A stretch of DNA of 10,193 bases from Patescibacteria group bacterium (GTDB lineage: Bacteria; Patescibacteriota; Minisyncoccia; Phycocordibacterales; Phycocordibacteraceae). The notes under the pieces were generated by a model. The model did no database searches. It was given only the letters and a program-made list of their open reading frames with translations, and was not told the origin of the DNA. The DNA lies in assembly GCA_019246385.1 (NCBI GenBank), contig JAFAQP010000092.1:1-10193 (forward strand). The letters are read 5' to 3'. The position numbers and the translations under genes are program-made. Positions 1 through 7,800 of the stretch are shown piece after piece; within the stretch, counting starts at the first letter, position 1, and every line of letters begins with the position of its first letter.

Positions 1-2571
1 CTTCCCTTGCTCGCAGGAGACGATACGTATTATCTCAAGCCGGAAGACGGGAGCGTGCGAGATGTGGTCCGGAAAATCGCGGATCCGGAAGCCGAGCCTG
101 ACGGACTCGATCGCACATTCATCAGCGTGGAGACGGCGAACGAACGCTATCGCGACTTTCCCGAAGCTCTGGCGAATACCGAAGAAGTCGCGAAACGGAT
201 AGAGGTAAAACTTGATCTCGGTTCATGGGTCTTTCCTAAGTTTCCACTTTCGGGAGAAACGACATACGAAGCCGAGCTTGAAAAAGCGGCACGAGAAGGC
301 ATTGCTAAACGCGGCCTTAGGTCGACAGAAGAAGTGGAAACACGCCTCACGTATGAGCTTTCGGTCATAAATGCTAAAGGATATGCGCCGTATTTCCTTA
401 CCGTCTCGGACCTCCTTTCATATGCGAAAAGGGCAGGGATACTGACGACCACCCGCGGTTCGGCGGCCGGTTCCCTGGTCTCGTACCTGACGGGAGTAAC
501 GAATATAAATCCACTCGAATACAAGCTTCCCTTCGAGCGCTTTCTGAACCCGGAACGCCCGAAAGCGCCGGACATCGATATGGATATCGCGGATACGCGG
601 CGGGACGAATTGGTCGAGTATGCGCGGAAAAAATATGGATCGGAGAATGTCGCGCAGATAGGAACGTTCGGGACCATGGCGGCGCGCGCTGCAGTGCGTG
701 ACATCGCTCGCGCGATGGGATACCCCTATGGCGTCGGCGACCGCATCGCGAAGCTGATACCTCTGGGGTCACAGGGTTTCCCCATGACGATAGAGCATGC
801 GCTTGAAATAGAAGAGGATCTCCGAAAGCTCTATCAGTCTGACGAAGATGCGGAAACCATAATAAACGCGGCAAAAGAGATAGAGGGCAACGCGCGCCAC
901 ATCTCCGTGCATGCGGCCGGGGTCGTGATCGCCCCTTCGCCGGTCACCGATTTCTCGCCTGTCCAGCTTGACCCCTCCGGCAAAGCCGTCATCACGCAGT
1001 ACGACATGTATTCGATTACCGACGAATACGGCGGCGTAGGCCTTCTTAAATTCGATTTTTTGGGATTGAAGAACCTGTCCGTGCTCGAAGACGCCGTCCG
1101 CAGGGTGCGAGAAAGAAAAGAAGAAGCGATAGATATAGAAAATATCCCCCTCAATGATGAGAAAGTCTTCGGCATGCTCGCGCGAGGCGAAACCGAAGGG
1201 GTGTTCCAGCTTTCCGGTTCCGGCATGACGCATTACCTTAAAGAACTGAAGCCGACATCGATAGACGATATCAATGCCATGGTCGCCCTGTATCGGCCAG
1301 GCCCTATGGAATCGATCCCCGCGTATATCGCGAGGAAGCATAACCCGAAACTTATCACCTACATCGATGCGCGGATGAAGGATATACTCGACCGCTCATA
1401 TGGCATCATCACCTACCAAGACGATGTGCTTTTGACCGCGGTCACACTTGCCGGATACAGCTGGCTTGAAGCGGATAACCTGCGCAAGGCTATGGGTAAA
1501 AAGATCCCCATCGAAATGGAGGCGCAGAAGGAAAAGTTCATCGAAGGATGCCAGAAGCACGGCAAAATAGCTAAAAATCGCGCCGAGGCGATATGGAAGC
1601 TCATCGAGCCGTTCGCCGCATACGGCTTCAACAAGGGACATGCCGCAAGTTACGGCAGAGTCGCCTACCAGACCGCGTACATGAAAGCGAATCATCCGGA
1701 AGATTACATGGCGGCGCTTCTCTCGGCGGATTCAGGCGACACTCTCCGCGTGTCCGAGCATGTGGCCGAGTGCGAAAGAATAGGCATACGCGTCCTTCCT
1801 CCGGACGTCAATGAATCGTTCGCGACGTTCACCGTCATAGCGAACGGCATCATTCGCTTCGGCCTTTCCTCCATAAAAAACTTCGGCGAAGGAGCGGCAG
1901 AAGCCATCATCGCCGAGCGAGAGAAGAACGGGCGCTTCGCTTCGCTCGCTGATTTCCTTTCGAGGGTGCCCGGGAACGCCGTCAATCGTCGCGCCCTTGA
2001 GTCCCTGATAAAAAGCGGCGTCTTCGACGCATTCGCCCGCCGCGGAGTCCTCATGGCGAATATCGAGAAGATCCTCGCATACGCCAGGGATGCGGGCGCC
2101 GCCGCGCCGGCCAATCAGGACTCTCTTTTCGGCTCCCTCCCTTCCGCGCAAGCGCCGCGCGACATCGCCCTCGACCACGCTCCGGAAGCGCCGCGCGACG
2201 TGATGCTTGCCTGGGAAAAGGAACTCCTCGGAATCTACGTGTCCGGACATCCCATGGACCGCTTCAACGAAGCTTTGGAAAAATACCCTCATTCGATCCT
2301 GAATGCCCGCCGCGAAGACCGCAACGGTTATCCTTTGGTGGTCGGCGGCGTCGTCGAGAGCGTAAAGACGATTTTCACCAAAAAAGGCGACCGCATGGGG
2401 TTCATCACGCTTTCCGATAAAGAGTCTTCCATCGAGAGCGTCGCTTTTCCCGAAATCTATAAGACGAATCGAGATGCCCTGGTCGAAGGAAAATGTATCC
2501 TTCTGAAGGGCAAGTTTTCGAAACGCAACGGCGAGCCCTCTATTCTGATTGAGAAAGTAAAGGCGCTCTAA
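1..2571 (+). CDS. dnaE: DNA polymerase III subunit alpha, 3' part (5' end outside window)
   Basis: This is the catalytic subunit of the replicative DNA polymerase (C-family), which adds dNTPs at the fork while held on the sliding clamp. The frame is open from base 1, so the N-terminal PHP domain and start lie off the left edge; the TTG at 7 is not a real start. About 856 codons are visible. The palm motif PDIDMD lies at 568-585, its aspartates corresponding to the first catalytic pair of E. coli DnaE (PDFDVD), and KFDFLGL (1048-1068) supplies the third, at 1054-1056. RGSAAGS and FGTMAARAAVRD are also family hallmarks. A helix-hairpin-helix region lies around 1900-2030. QDSLF at 2116-2130 fits the QxxLF clamp-binding motif (QADMF in E. 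coli). An OB-fold runs from about 2335 to the stop. There is no tau-binding extension after the OB-fold, unlike E. coli. Identification is secure. Confidence 0.97.
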   Translation, partial: LPLLAGDDTYYLKPEDGSVRDVVRKIADPEAEPDGLDRTFISVETANERYRDFPEALANTEEVAKRIEVKLDLGSWVFPKFPLSGETTYEAELEKAAREGIAKRGLRSTEEVETRLTYELSVINAKGYAPYFLTVSDLLSYAKRAGILTTTRGSAAGSLVSYLTGVTNINPLEYKLPFERFLNPERPKAPDIDMDIADTRRDELVEYARKKYGSENVAQIGTFGTMAARAAVRDIARAMGYPYGVGDRIAKLIPLGSQGFPMTIEHALEIEEDLRKLYQSDEDAETIINAAKEIEGNARHISVHAAGVVIAPSPVTDFSPVQLDPSGKAVITQYDMYSITDEYGGVGLLKFDFLGLKNLSVLEDAVRRVRERKEEAIDIENIPLNDEKVFGMLARGETEGVFQLSGSGMTHYLKELKPTSIDDINAMVALYRPGPMESIPAYIARKHNPKLITYIDARMKDILDRSYGIITYQDDVLLTAVTLAGYSWLEADNLRKAMGKKIPIEMEAQKEKFIEGCQKHGKIAKNRAEAIWKLIEPFAAYGFNKGHAASYGRVAYQTAYMKANHPEDYMAALLSADSGDTLRVSEHVAECERIGIRVLPPDVNESFATFTVIANGIIRFGLSSIKNFGEGAAEAIIAEREKNGRFASLADFLSRVPGNAVNRRALESLIKSGVFDAFARRGVLMANIEKILAYARDAGAAAPANQDSLFGSLPSAQAPRDIALDHAPEAPRDVMLAWEKELLGIYVSGHPMDRFNEALEKYPHSILNARREDRNGYPLVVGGVVESVKTIFTKKGDRMGFITLSDKESSIESVAFPEIYKTNRDALVEGKCILLKGKFSKRNGEPSILIEKVKAL

Positions 2572-2649
2572 AGCCATGGTGGATGGCGGGAGAAGTCGTC
2601 TGCTCGGCCTGTAGCTTTCTCCCTTAGCGTCTTCGTGCATATCTCGGTA

Positions 2650-2677
2650 TTGCACAGCGAGCCCTTCGCGCTATAGT
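2650..2677 (+). promoter_or_regulatory. Candidate promoter of the thrS leader transcript
   Basis: A TTGCAC box (2650-2655, half matching TTGACA) is separated by 16 bp from TATAGT (2672-2677, five of six matching TATAAT). Transcription would begin near 2684, at or beside the GTG of the Thr-rich leader ORF, so the leader mRNA could be nearly leaderless. The -10 is good and the -35 is weak. The call is supported mainly by the attenuator-like leader that follows. Confidence 0.5.
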
Positions 2678-2683
2678 AAAGGG

Positions 2684-2725
2684 GTGAATACAATACTTAC
2701 CACGACGGCCATCAGGCTCCGCTAA
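2684..2725 (+). CDS. thrS leader peptide (Thr-rich, 13 aa)
   Basis: A very short ORF starting GTG and ending TAA reads MNTILTTTAIRLR. Four of 13 residues are threonine, three of them consecutive (ACC ACG ACG at 2699-2707), and two are isoleucine. It lies just upstream of an intrinsic terminator and of thrS, whose product charges tRNA-Thr. That is the arrangement of leader peptides such as thrL and pheM in E. coli. The stop codon sits in the loop of a CCGC-TAA-GCGG hairpin, so a ribosome terminating there would mask the segment needed for the antiterminator. The peptide probably has no function beyond ribosome stalling when threonyl-tRNA is scarce. The start is uncertain because the frame is open further upstream, but the candidate promoter predicts a transcript starting near 2684. 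The AAAGGGG before it is too close to be an ordinary Shine-Dalgarno. No direct evidence of translation is available from sequence. Confidence 0.65.
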   Translation: MNTILTTTAIRLR

Positions 2726-2757
2726 GCGGGTCTTTTGGCTCATGGCCTACCCCGCTT
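2707..2757 (+). promoter_or_regulatory. Attenuator RNA: alternative hairpins ahead of thrS
   Basis: Several pairings exclude one another. GGCCAT (2707-2712) pairs with ATGGCC (2742-2747) and encloses CCGC-TAA-GCGG (2719-2722 with 2726-2729). This leaves the downstream terminator free to form. Alternatively AAGCGGG (2724-2730) pairs perfectly with CCCGCTT (2751-2757), which destroys the terminator's left arm. A ribosome stalled on the Thr codons at 2699-2707 would cover GGCCAT and CCGC and so favour the second pairing (readthrough). A ribosome at the TAA would cover 2724-2730 and favour termination. The pairings are seen in the sequence; the mechanism is inferred by analogy with classical amino-acid attenuators. 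Confidence 0.62.
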
Positions 2758-2776
2758 CAAGCGGGGTTTTCTTTTT
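2750..2776 (+). terminator. Intrinsic terminator (attenuator terminator) upstream of thrS
   Basis: A GC-only 6-bp stem CCCCGC / GCGGGG (2750-2755 with 2761-2766) closes a TTCAA loop and is followed by TTTTCTTTTT (2767-2776). It is a textbook plus-strand rho-independent terminator; the minus strand has no U-tract. It ends 20 bp before the thrS ATG and about 180 bp after the dnaE stop. It therefore fits a conditional thrS leader terminator and would also stop dnaE readthrough. Confidence 0.85.
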
Positions 2777-2796
2777 AAAAGCTATAATAAAACGAA

Positions 2797-4524
2797 ATGG
2801 AAACGAAACTCGAACACAAACGCCATACGCTCGCTCACCTCTTGGCGGCAGCCGTTATGAACCTCTGGCCCGACACTAAGCGAACGATTGGCCCGGCCAT
2901 CGAAGACGGTTTTTATTTCGATTTCGAATTTTCAAAGCCGATTTCGGAAAAAGACTTTCCCGCTATCGAAAAAGAAATGCGGCGGCTTCTGCCAAGCTGG
3001 ACCTCGTTCACGCGCTCCGAGCTTTCAGCGGAGGAAGCCAAAAAGGAATATCCCGACAATCCCTATAAACACGAACTCATAGAAGAATTCACAAAAGACG
3101 GCGAAAAAGTGTCCTTTTACAAGTCAGGAGACTATTGGGATTTATGCCGGGGCGGGCATGCGGAAAATCCGGCAAAAGAAATACAGTCGGATTCCTGGAA
3201 GCTTGACCGCATTGCCGGCGCCTATTGGCGGGGTAACGAAAAGAACCCTATGCTCACTCGCATCTACGGGCTCGCGTTCGATACCAAAAAAGAACTTGAC
3301 GCGTATATCGAGAAACGGCAGGAAGCTATGGCCCGCGATCATAAAGTTCTCGGCCCGAAGTACGGTCTTTTTATGTTCCACCATACGGCTCCCGGAATGC
3401 CGTATTGGCTGCCGAAAGGCGTCACGATCTATAACGAACTCATAAATTTCTGGCGGGAAGAGCATGCGAAGCGCGGATACCAAGAGATAGTTTCGCCGCT
3501 TCTCAACAAAAAAGAGCTCTACGAAAAAAGTGGCCATTATGAACACTACTGGCCCGACATGTTCAAGATACAGACAGAAGAGAACGAAGAGTACGGCCTG
3601 AAGGCCATGAATTGCCCGAACGCCATGGTCGTATTCGGTTCTACCGGTCGAAGCTACCGTGATTTGCCGCTGCGACTTTCTGACACTGACACGCTTCATC
3701 GCAACGAGCTGTCAGGCACCCTCAATGGCCTTCTGCGCGTACGGGAATTCCGACAGGATGATGCACATATATTCGTGAGCGAGGAACAAATAGAAACGGA
3801 GTATGAAAATATATTCGAGATCGTTGAGCGATTCTATTCAATCTTCGGCATGACATATTCCTTTAATCTGAGTACGCGGCCGGATGCTTTTATGGGCGAT
3901 GTCGCCACCTGGGACAAGGCCGAAGCATCTTTAAAGAAGATACTGGAACGAAGCGGAAAGGAATATGGAATAAAGGAAAAGGACGGCGCCTTCTACGGTC
4001 CAAAAGTGGACATCCATATGAAAGATGTGCTCGGACGGGAATGGCAAATGGGAACGATACAGCTGGATTTTCAGCAGCCGGTGCGCTTCAATCTGGAATA
4101 CACCGCAACTGACGGGAGTAAAAAAACGCCCGTGGCCATTCATCGGGTCGTGTACGGCTCTATGGAACGATTCATCGGAATACTGATAGAACATTACGCG
4201 GGCGCGTTTCCTCTCTGGCTTTCGCCGGTTCAGGTAAAGATACTGCCGGTTTCGGAAAAGCACACCGAATACGCAAAAAACGTTCTCGCAGCACTCAATG
4301 CTGCGAATATCCGAGGGGACCTTGATGACGCGAACGATTCTCTGGGCAAAAAAATACGAAACGCCAAGCAAGAAAAAATCCCCTACCTTTTTGTGGTCGG
4401 GGACAAAGAAAAGGATGCAAAGACGGTATCCGTAGAGAGTCGAGAAGGCTCGGAAGGGCCTCAGCCTCTTGCCGAGATCGTTTCGAGACTTCGCGAAAAA
4501 ATTAATTCTCGCTCAGAGAAATGA
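2797..4524 (+). CDS. thrS: Threonyl-tRNA synthetase lacking the TGS domain
   Basis: This cytosolic class II synthetase attaches threonine to tRNA-Thr and hydrolyses mischarged Ser-tRNA-Thr. At 575 aa it is about 65 residues shorter than E. coli ThrRS because it begins directly in the editing domain. An in-frame TAA at 2788-2790 shows that no TGS domain is encoded upstream. Editing-site residues are H10, H14, C117 and H121 (the last pair in CRGGH; CRGPH in E. coli). The catalytic core (about 190-470) has zinc ligands C273, H324 and H449, with spacing nearly identical to E. coli. It also has motif 2 (HRNELSG, R302, then VREFRQDDAH) and motif 3 (HRVVYGSMERF). The C-terminal 100 residues form the anticodon-binding domain (PVQVKILPV, DLDDANDSLGKKIR, PYLFVVGDKE). 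No Shine-Dalgarno precedes the ATG. Expression is probably controlled by the Thr-leader attenuator just upstream. The usual infC-rpmI-rplT neighbours are absent. Confidence 0.97.
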   Translation: METKLEHKRHTLAHLLAAAVMNLWPDTKRTIGPAIEDGFYFDFEFSKPISEKDFPAIEKEMRRLLPSWTSFTRSELSAEEAKKEYPDNPYKHELIEEFTKDGEKVSFYKSGDYWDLCRGGHAENPAKEIQSDSWKLDRIAGAYWRGNEKNPMLTRIYGLAFDTKKELDAYIEKRQEAMARDHKVLGPKYGLFMFHHTAPGMPYWLPKGVTIYNELINFWREEHAKRGYQEIVSPLLNKKELYEKSGHYEHYWPDMFKIQTEENEEYGLKAMNCPNAMVVFGSTGRSYRDLPLRLSDTDTLHRNELSGTLNGLLRVREFRQDDAHIFVSEEQIETEYENIFEIVERFYSIFGMTYSFNLSTRPDAFMGDVATWDKAEASLKKILERSGKEYGIKEKDGAFYGPKVDIHMKDVLGREWQMGTIQLDFQQPVRFNLEYTATDGSKKTPVAIHRVVYGSMERFIGILIEHYAGAFPLWLSPVQVKILPVSEKHTEYAKNVLAALNAANIRGDLDDANDSLGKKIRNAKQEKIPYLFVVGDKEKDAKTVSVESREGSEGPQPLAEIVSRLREKINSRSEK

Positions 4525-4525
4525 G

Positions 4526-4804
4526 TTAATTGAGAATGATCCGTTTCGGATTCCACGTTATTGGCTTCCATTTGGACCGACGAGATTTTTCTTTGTGATA
4601 TTTGCGGATCATTTCCTGGAAGACCGCAAGTCGTTGTGTAGGCGTAAGTCCTCTTAAGATCTGATGAAACTTTCGCCTTGATTCGCTTTTTCCCTCTTCA
4701 TCGTTGCCACTGAGATAGTGTAAATACACAACACCGGCCTCGACTGCAGGTAGCAGTGCGGGAGATATTGCTTCTCCTGCGGGAGGCCGGTCTTTGCTTT
4801 CCAC
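4526..4804 (-). CDS. Small basic protein of unknown function (92 aa, or 67 aa from an internal GTG)
   Basis: I do not recognise this protein. The ORF opens with GTG three bases after the stop of the large surface protein and ends one base from the thrS stop, on the opposite strand. The last 60 or so residues look like genuine protein: an acidic turn (SGNDEEGKSES), a predicted amphipathic helical stretch (RRKFHQILRGLTPTQRLAVFQEMIRKYH) and a very basic tail (KEKSRRSKWKP). The first 25 codons instead translate the branched palindrome at 4733-4791, which looks like a structured nucleic-acid element. A second in-frame GTG at 4729-4727 lies just past that palindrome and gives a 67-aa protein; it may be the true start. 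No signal peptide, transmembrane helix or known motif is visible. It could be co-transcribed with the surface protein, unless the palindrome terminates transcription. A spurious ORF remains possible. Confidence 0.5.
   Translation of the reverse strand: MESKDRPPAGEAISPALLPAVEAGVVYLHYLSGNDEEGKSESRRKFHQILRGLTPTQRLAVFQEMIRKYHKEKSRRSKWKPITWNPKRIILN
4718..4729. repeat. Small inverted repeat GTGTA-AA-TACAC
   Basis: A perfect 5-bp inverted repeat with a 2-base centre abuts the large palindrome at 4733-4791. It overlaps the alternative GTG start of the small minus-strand ORF. Taken alone it is short enough to be chance; next to the larger palindrome it may belong to the same structured element. Confidence 0.35.
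4733..4800. terminator. Branched palindrome, possible terminator between convergent genes
   Basis: A perfect 9-bp stem ACCGGCCTC (4733-4741) / GAGGCCGGT (4783-4791) encloses two further hairpins: CTGC/GCAG (4744-4747 with 4753-4756) and GCGGGAGA/TCTCCTGC (4758-4765 with 4773-4780, one G-U pair). Together they make a three-way junction. On the plus strand it is followed by CTTTGCTTT, so it may terminate thrS transcripts, although 267 nt after the stop. On the minus strand it begins 17 nt after the surface-protein stop but is followed only by GTTGTGTATTT. The structure is clear; the terminator role is inferred. A dispersed palindromic repeat is the main alternative. Confidence 0.45.
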
Positions 4805-4807
4805 AAA

Positions 4808-7800
4808 TTATCCGAGAATCTCGAACGCCTGCGCGAGGGCCAATTTTACGCCAGTGAATGGCGATGCGTAAACGTGATCAAGCGAGTGTGCGAATACTGC
4901 AACCAGCTGTCCAAGCTTATCATCGCTGACCTGGGCTGCCTTTTCGGCAAGCGCCCTGTCCGGTGCAGTCCGTTGATCGCGGCGCGCCCGGTAAAGCTTG
5001 TCGAAAACGCTCGCCGTCGCGGTCATGAGCGCTGTCGGGGAAACGCCGTCGTGCTCAAGGGAGCGGATTATAGAGAAAGCGCTATCGCGGTCTCCGGAAA
5101 CTATCGCTCCGGCGAATTGCGCGGCTGCGTTTTCATCTATAAGCGCCGCAGGAGCGGAAGCAGCGGGTGTCCCGGTATATGCGGCTGCTGAAGGAGAAAT
5201 GGAAGCCGGGGAAGGCGGAACAGAGGAGGTAGGAGCAGCTTTTCGCGTGTTCAGCTCTTTCAGGCGGTCAGCGGTAAGCATGATCCATCCATCTTCGCGA
5301 GGGAGCATGCGGACAGCATCATTCAGGACGTCGCCGAACATGCGGAGCGCTTCGGCACGATTCGGAGAAAGCGAGACCGCAAGGCTCACTGCCTCCGGCG
5401 ACATAAGCACTCCTGCCGCATGAGCGCGTGATTCTATGACTGCGGCGATATCAGGAAGTGGTGTCGGTTCGGAAGCAGAAACGGCATATGTCGGATTTTG
5501 CACCGGAACAACGGGTACGGGAGCGCCATAAGCTACCGGAGAAGCCGAACCGGACGCGTAGGAACGCGCTGACGCCGGCATAACGGGCATAGACGGAGGC
5601 GTCGTAATCGGAGCGGGTGCAGATAATACTGCTGTTCTTTCGTCGACCGGATAATTTCTGCCGTATTCGGACATATGCCGATACTTATTTTCTTCCGCCA
5701 GAGGGATACCCATGACGCCACCAAGAATGTAAGCGAGTATCGGCCGCAAACCTCCCCTTCCCGTGATGAAGTATGCGGCCATTGCGGAAAGGAGTGCCAC
5801 GGCGAGCCAGAAGATCATGGTCAAGGCTGGTCCGGCTTCAAAACCGGTATACGGGATCTGCGAAAGAGAAACGAAGGCAAGAGGCTGTTCGGTCGGCTGC
5901 GGCAGCAAAGTGACGGTCGGCTGATTGTATCCGCCGCCACCGCATGAGCCGCTGCAGCCGCCTCCTCCCGTCTGAACCGTTATCGGAACCTGGCAAATGA
6001 CAGTCTGCCCGTTCGTACCAAGGAAGGTACCCGTATACGTTGTCGAACTCGGGGGGAATACCGTCACCGAACCGCCGGAAACGGGAGTCGTGGTGCCGAC
6101 ATTGTTGTCGATATGACCAGATACGGTGTTTTGCGAGGTCCATGTCAGGGTCGCACTGTTCCCTGTCGTTATACTGCCAGGCGTTATCGAAAGGGTACAG
6201 ACGGGAGCATTTGGAATAGTAAGGCTTACTGCCGCCGAACATTGCGCGGTGCCGCCCGGCCCCGTTACGGTCAGCGTATAGGTCGTATTTGCGGTCACCG
6301 CTGCAGAGACAGAACCTCCTCCAACAGGCGTGACTGAACCGATGCCGTGGTCAATGACTGCGGAGGTCGCATTCTGCGAAGTCCACGTCAGGGTCGTCGT
6401 ACCGGCTGCGGTAAAGGATGTAGGCGAAGCGGAAAGCGTGCAGACCGGACTGTTCGGCGGAGGATTGACTACTATGGTCGTAGCGCAATTCGCGCTCGTG
6501 CCTCCTGCTCCGTACACGATTGCAGAATAGGTCGTCGTCGTTGTGGGTGACACGTTGAATGAACCGTTGGCGGGCGAAGTCGTTATGGTCGTCGTGCCGA
6601 TGCCGTGATCAAAGACGATGGCGGTCGCGTTCATCGCAGTCCACATGATCTGGGTGGATTGTCCGGACTGAATGGTGGAAAGAGTGGCGGTCGCTTCGCA
6701 CACGGGAGCCTTGGGAGGCGGAATGACCTGCTGGTTCTTGAACACTACTCCTGCGCATTGCTTGCCAGCGGTCACGACCACCTGGCCGTTCGTCGGCGTT
6801 ACAGAAAGCAGTTTCCATGTCGGACCAGCATCCACTTCCGTCACGGTATGTGTGCCGGGAGATACGTTATCGAAGAGAGCGTCGCCGTTCGCGTCGTTCT
6901 TGACTGTCTGGCCATCATCGAGCGTGAACGTGAACTGCGCGACGGTCGAGAGTTTATTAGCATTTGGATCGAAAGTTTCCTTGAGGATCTGGATGCAGCC
7001 TTTGTTCGGAGGGACGACCTGCTGGTTGACGAATGTCACATGGGCGCAATCCCTGCCTGCCTGAACATTTATGTCCCCATTCGTCGGCGTTACGGAAAGC
7101 AGTTTCCAGTTTTGGCCTCCTTGGATCTCTTCCACGTGATGGCCCCCGGGGTCGACGTCATTGAATTGCGCTTCCCCTGTCGAATCGTTCTGTGTGGTGA
7201 CGCTGCCATCAAGCTTGAAAGTGAACTGCGCGACGGTCGAAAGTTTCGCTCCCGAAGGATCAAGCGTCACCTTCGTTACCTCGATGCAACCTTTCTGAGG
7301 GGGCGGAGGAACCTGCTTGTTCTTGAAGTATATCTTCGCGCAGCCACCCGGGTTGGAGGAATCGGCCGGCTGGGTAGGACCGACTGCAACGGTGCCTGAA
7401 GAAGGATCTTCCGATACTAATTTCCATCCGCTTCCCGGATCAACTTCGTCTACCTGATGGTTGCCCAGCGACAGGTTGGTGAAGAATGCGATCCCGTTCG
7501 GATCGTTCTGAACCGTCTGGTTGCCATCAAGCCTGAAGGTAAACGGCGCGACGGGAGTGATCTTATTTCCGCGCGCATCGTACGTTTCTTTTATGATCTG
7601 GATGCAACCTTTCTGAGGCGGCGGAGGGACCTGCTGGTTCTTGAAATATATCTTTGCGCAATCGGAACCGCCGTTCACGGTAACGTTGCCGTCTGAAGGA
7701 CTAACCGAAACGAGATGCCACGAAGCGCCTGGATCGTCTTCGCTTACGTGATAATTACCGGGCGTAAGGTTCTGGAAGAACGCATTGCCGGATGTATCGT

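Noticed and set aside
2588..2623. A GGGAGAA / TTCTCCC inverted repeat after dnaE as its terminator.
   Set aside because: The loop is 22 nt, the stem is only 7 bp and no U-tract follows. The terminator at 2750-2776 is far better.
1732..2655. A 307-aa minus-strand open frame opposite dnaE.
   Set aside because: dnaE on the other strand has unambiguous family motifs across the same stretch, and the antisense translation shows no recognisable features.
2572..2683. A tRNA gene between dnaE and thrS.
   Set aside because: There is no T-loop GTTCRA sequence, acceptor stem or cloverleaf pairing.
2684..2796. A T-box riboswitch ahead of thrS.
   Set aside because: No T-box sequence (such as the GGGTGG-type core) or specifier hairpin is seen, and the region is too short. 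The Thr-codon leader ORF explains the terminator better.
4718..4800. An integron-type attC site at the branched palindrome.
   Set aside because: The core-site consensus ends (RYYYAAC and GTTRRRY) are not present in the right places, and no integrase gene is nearby.
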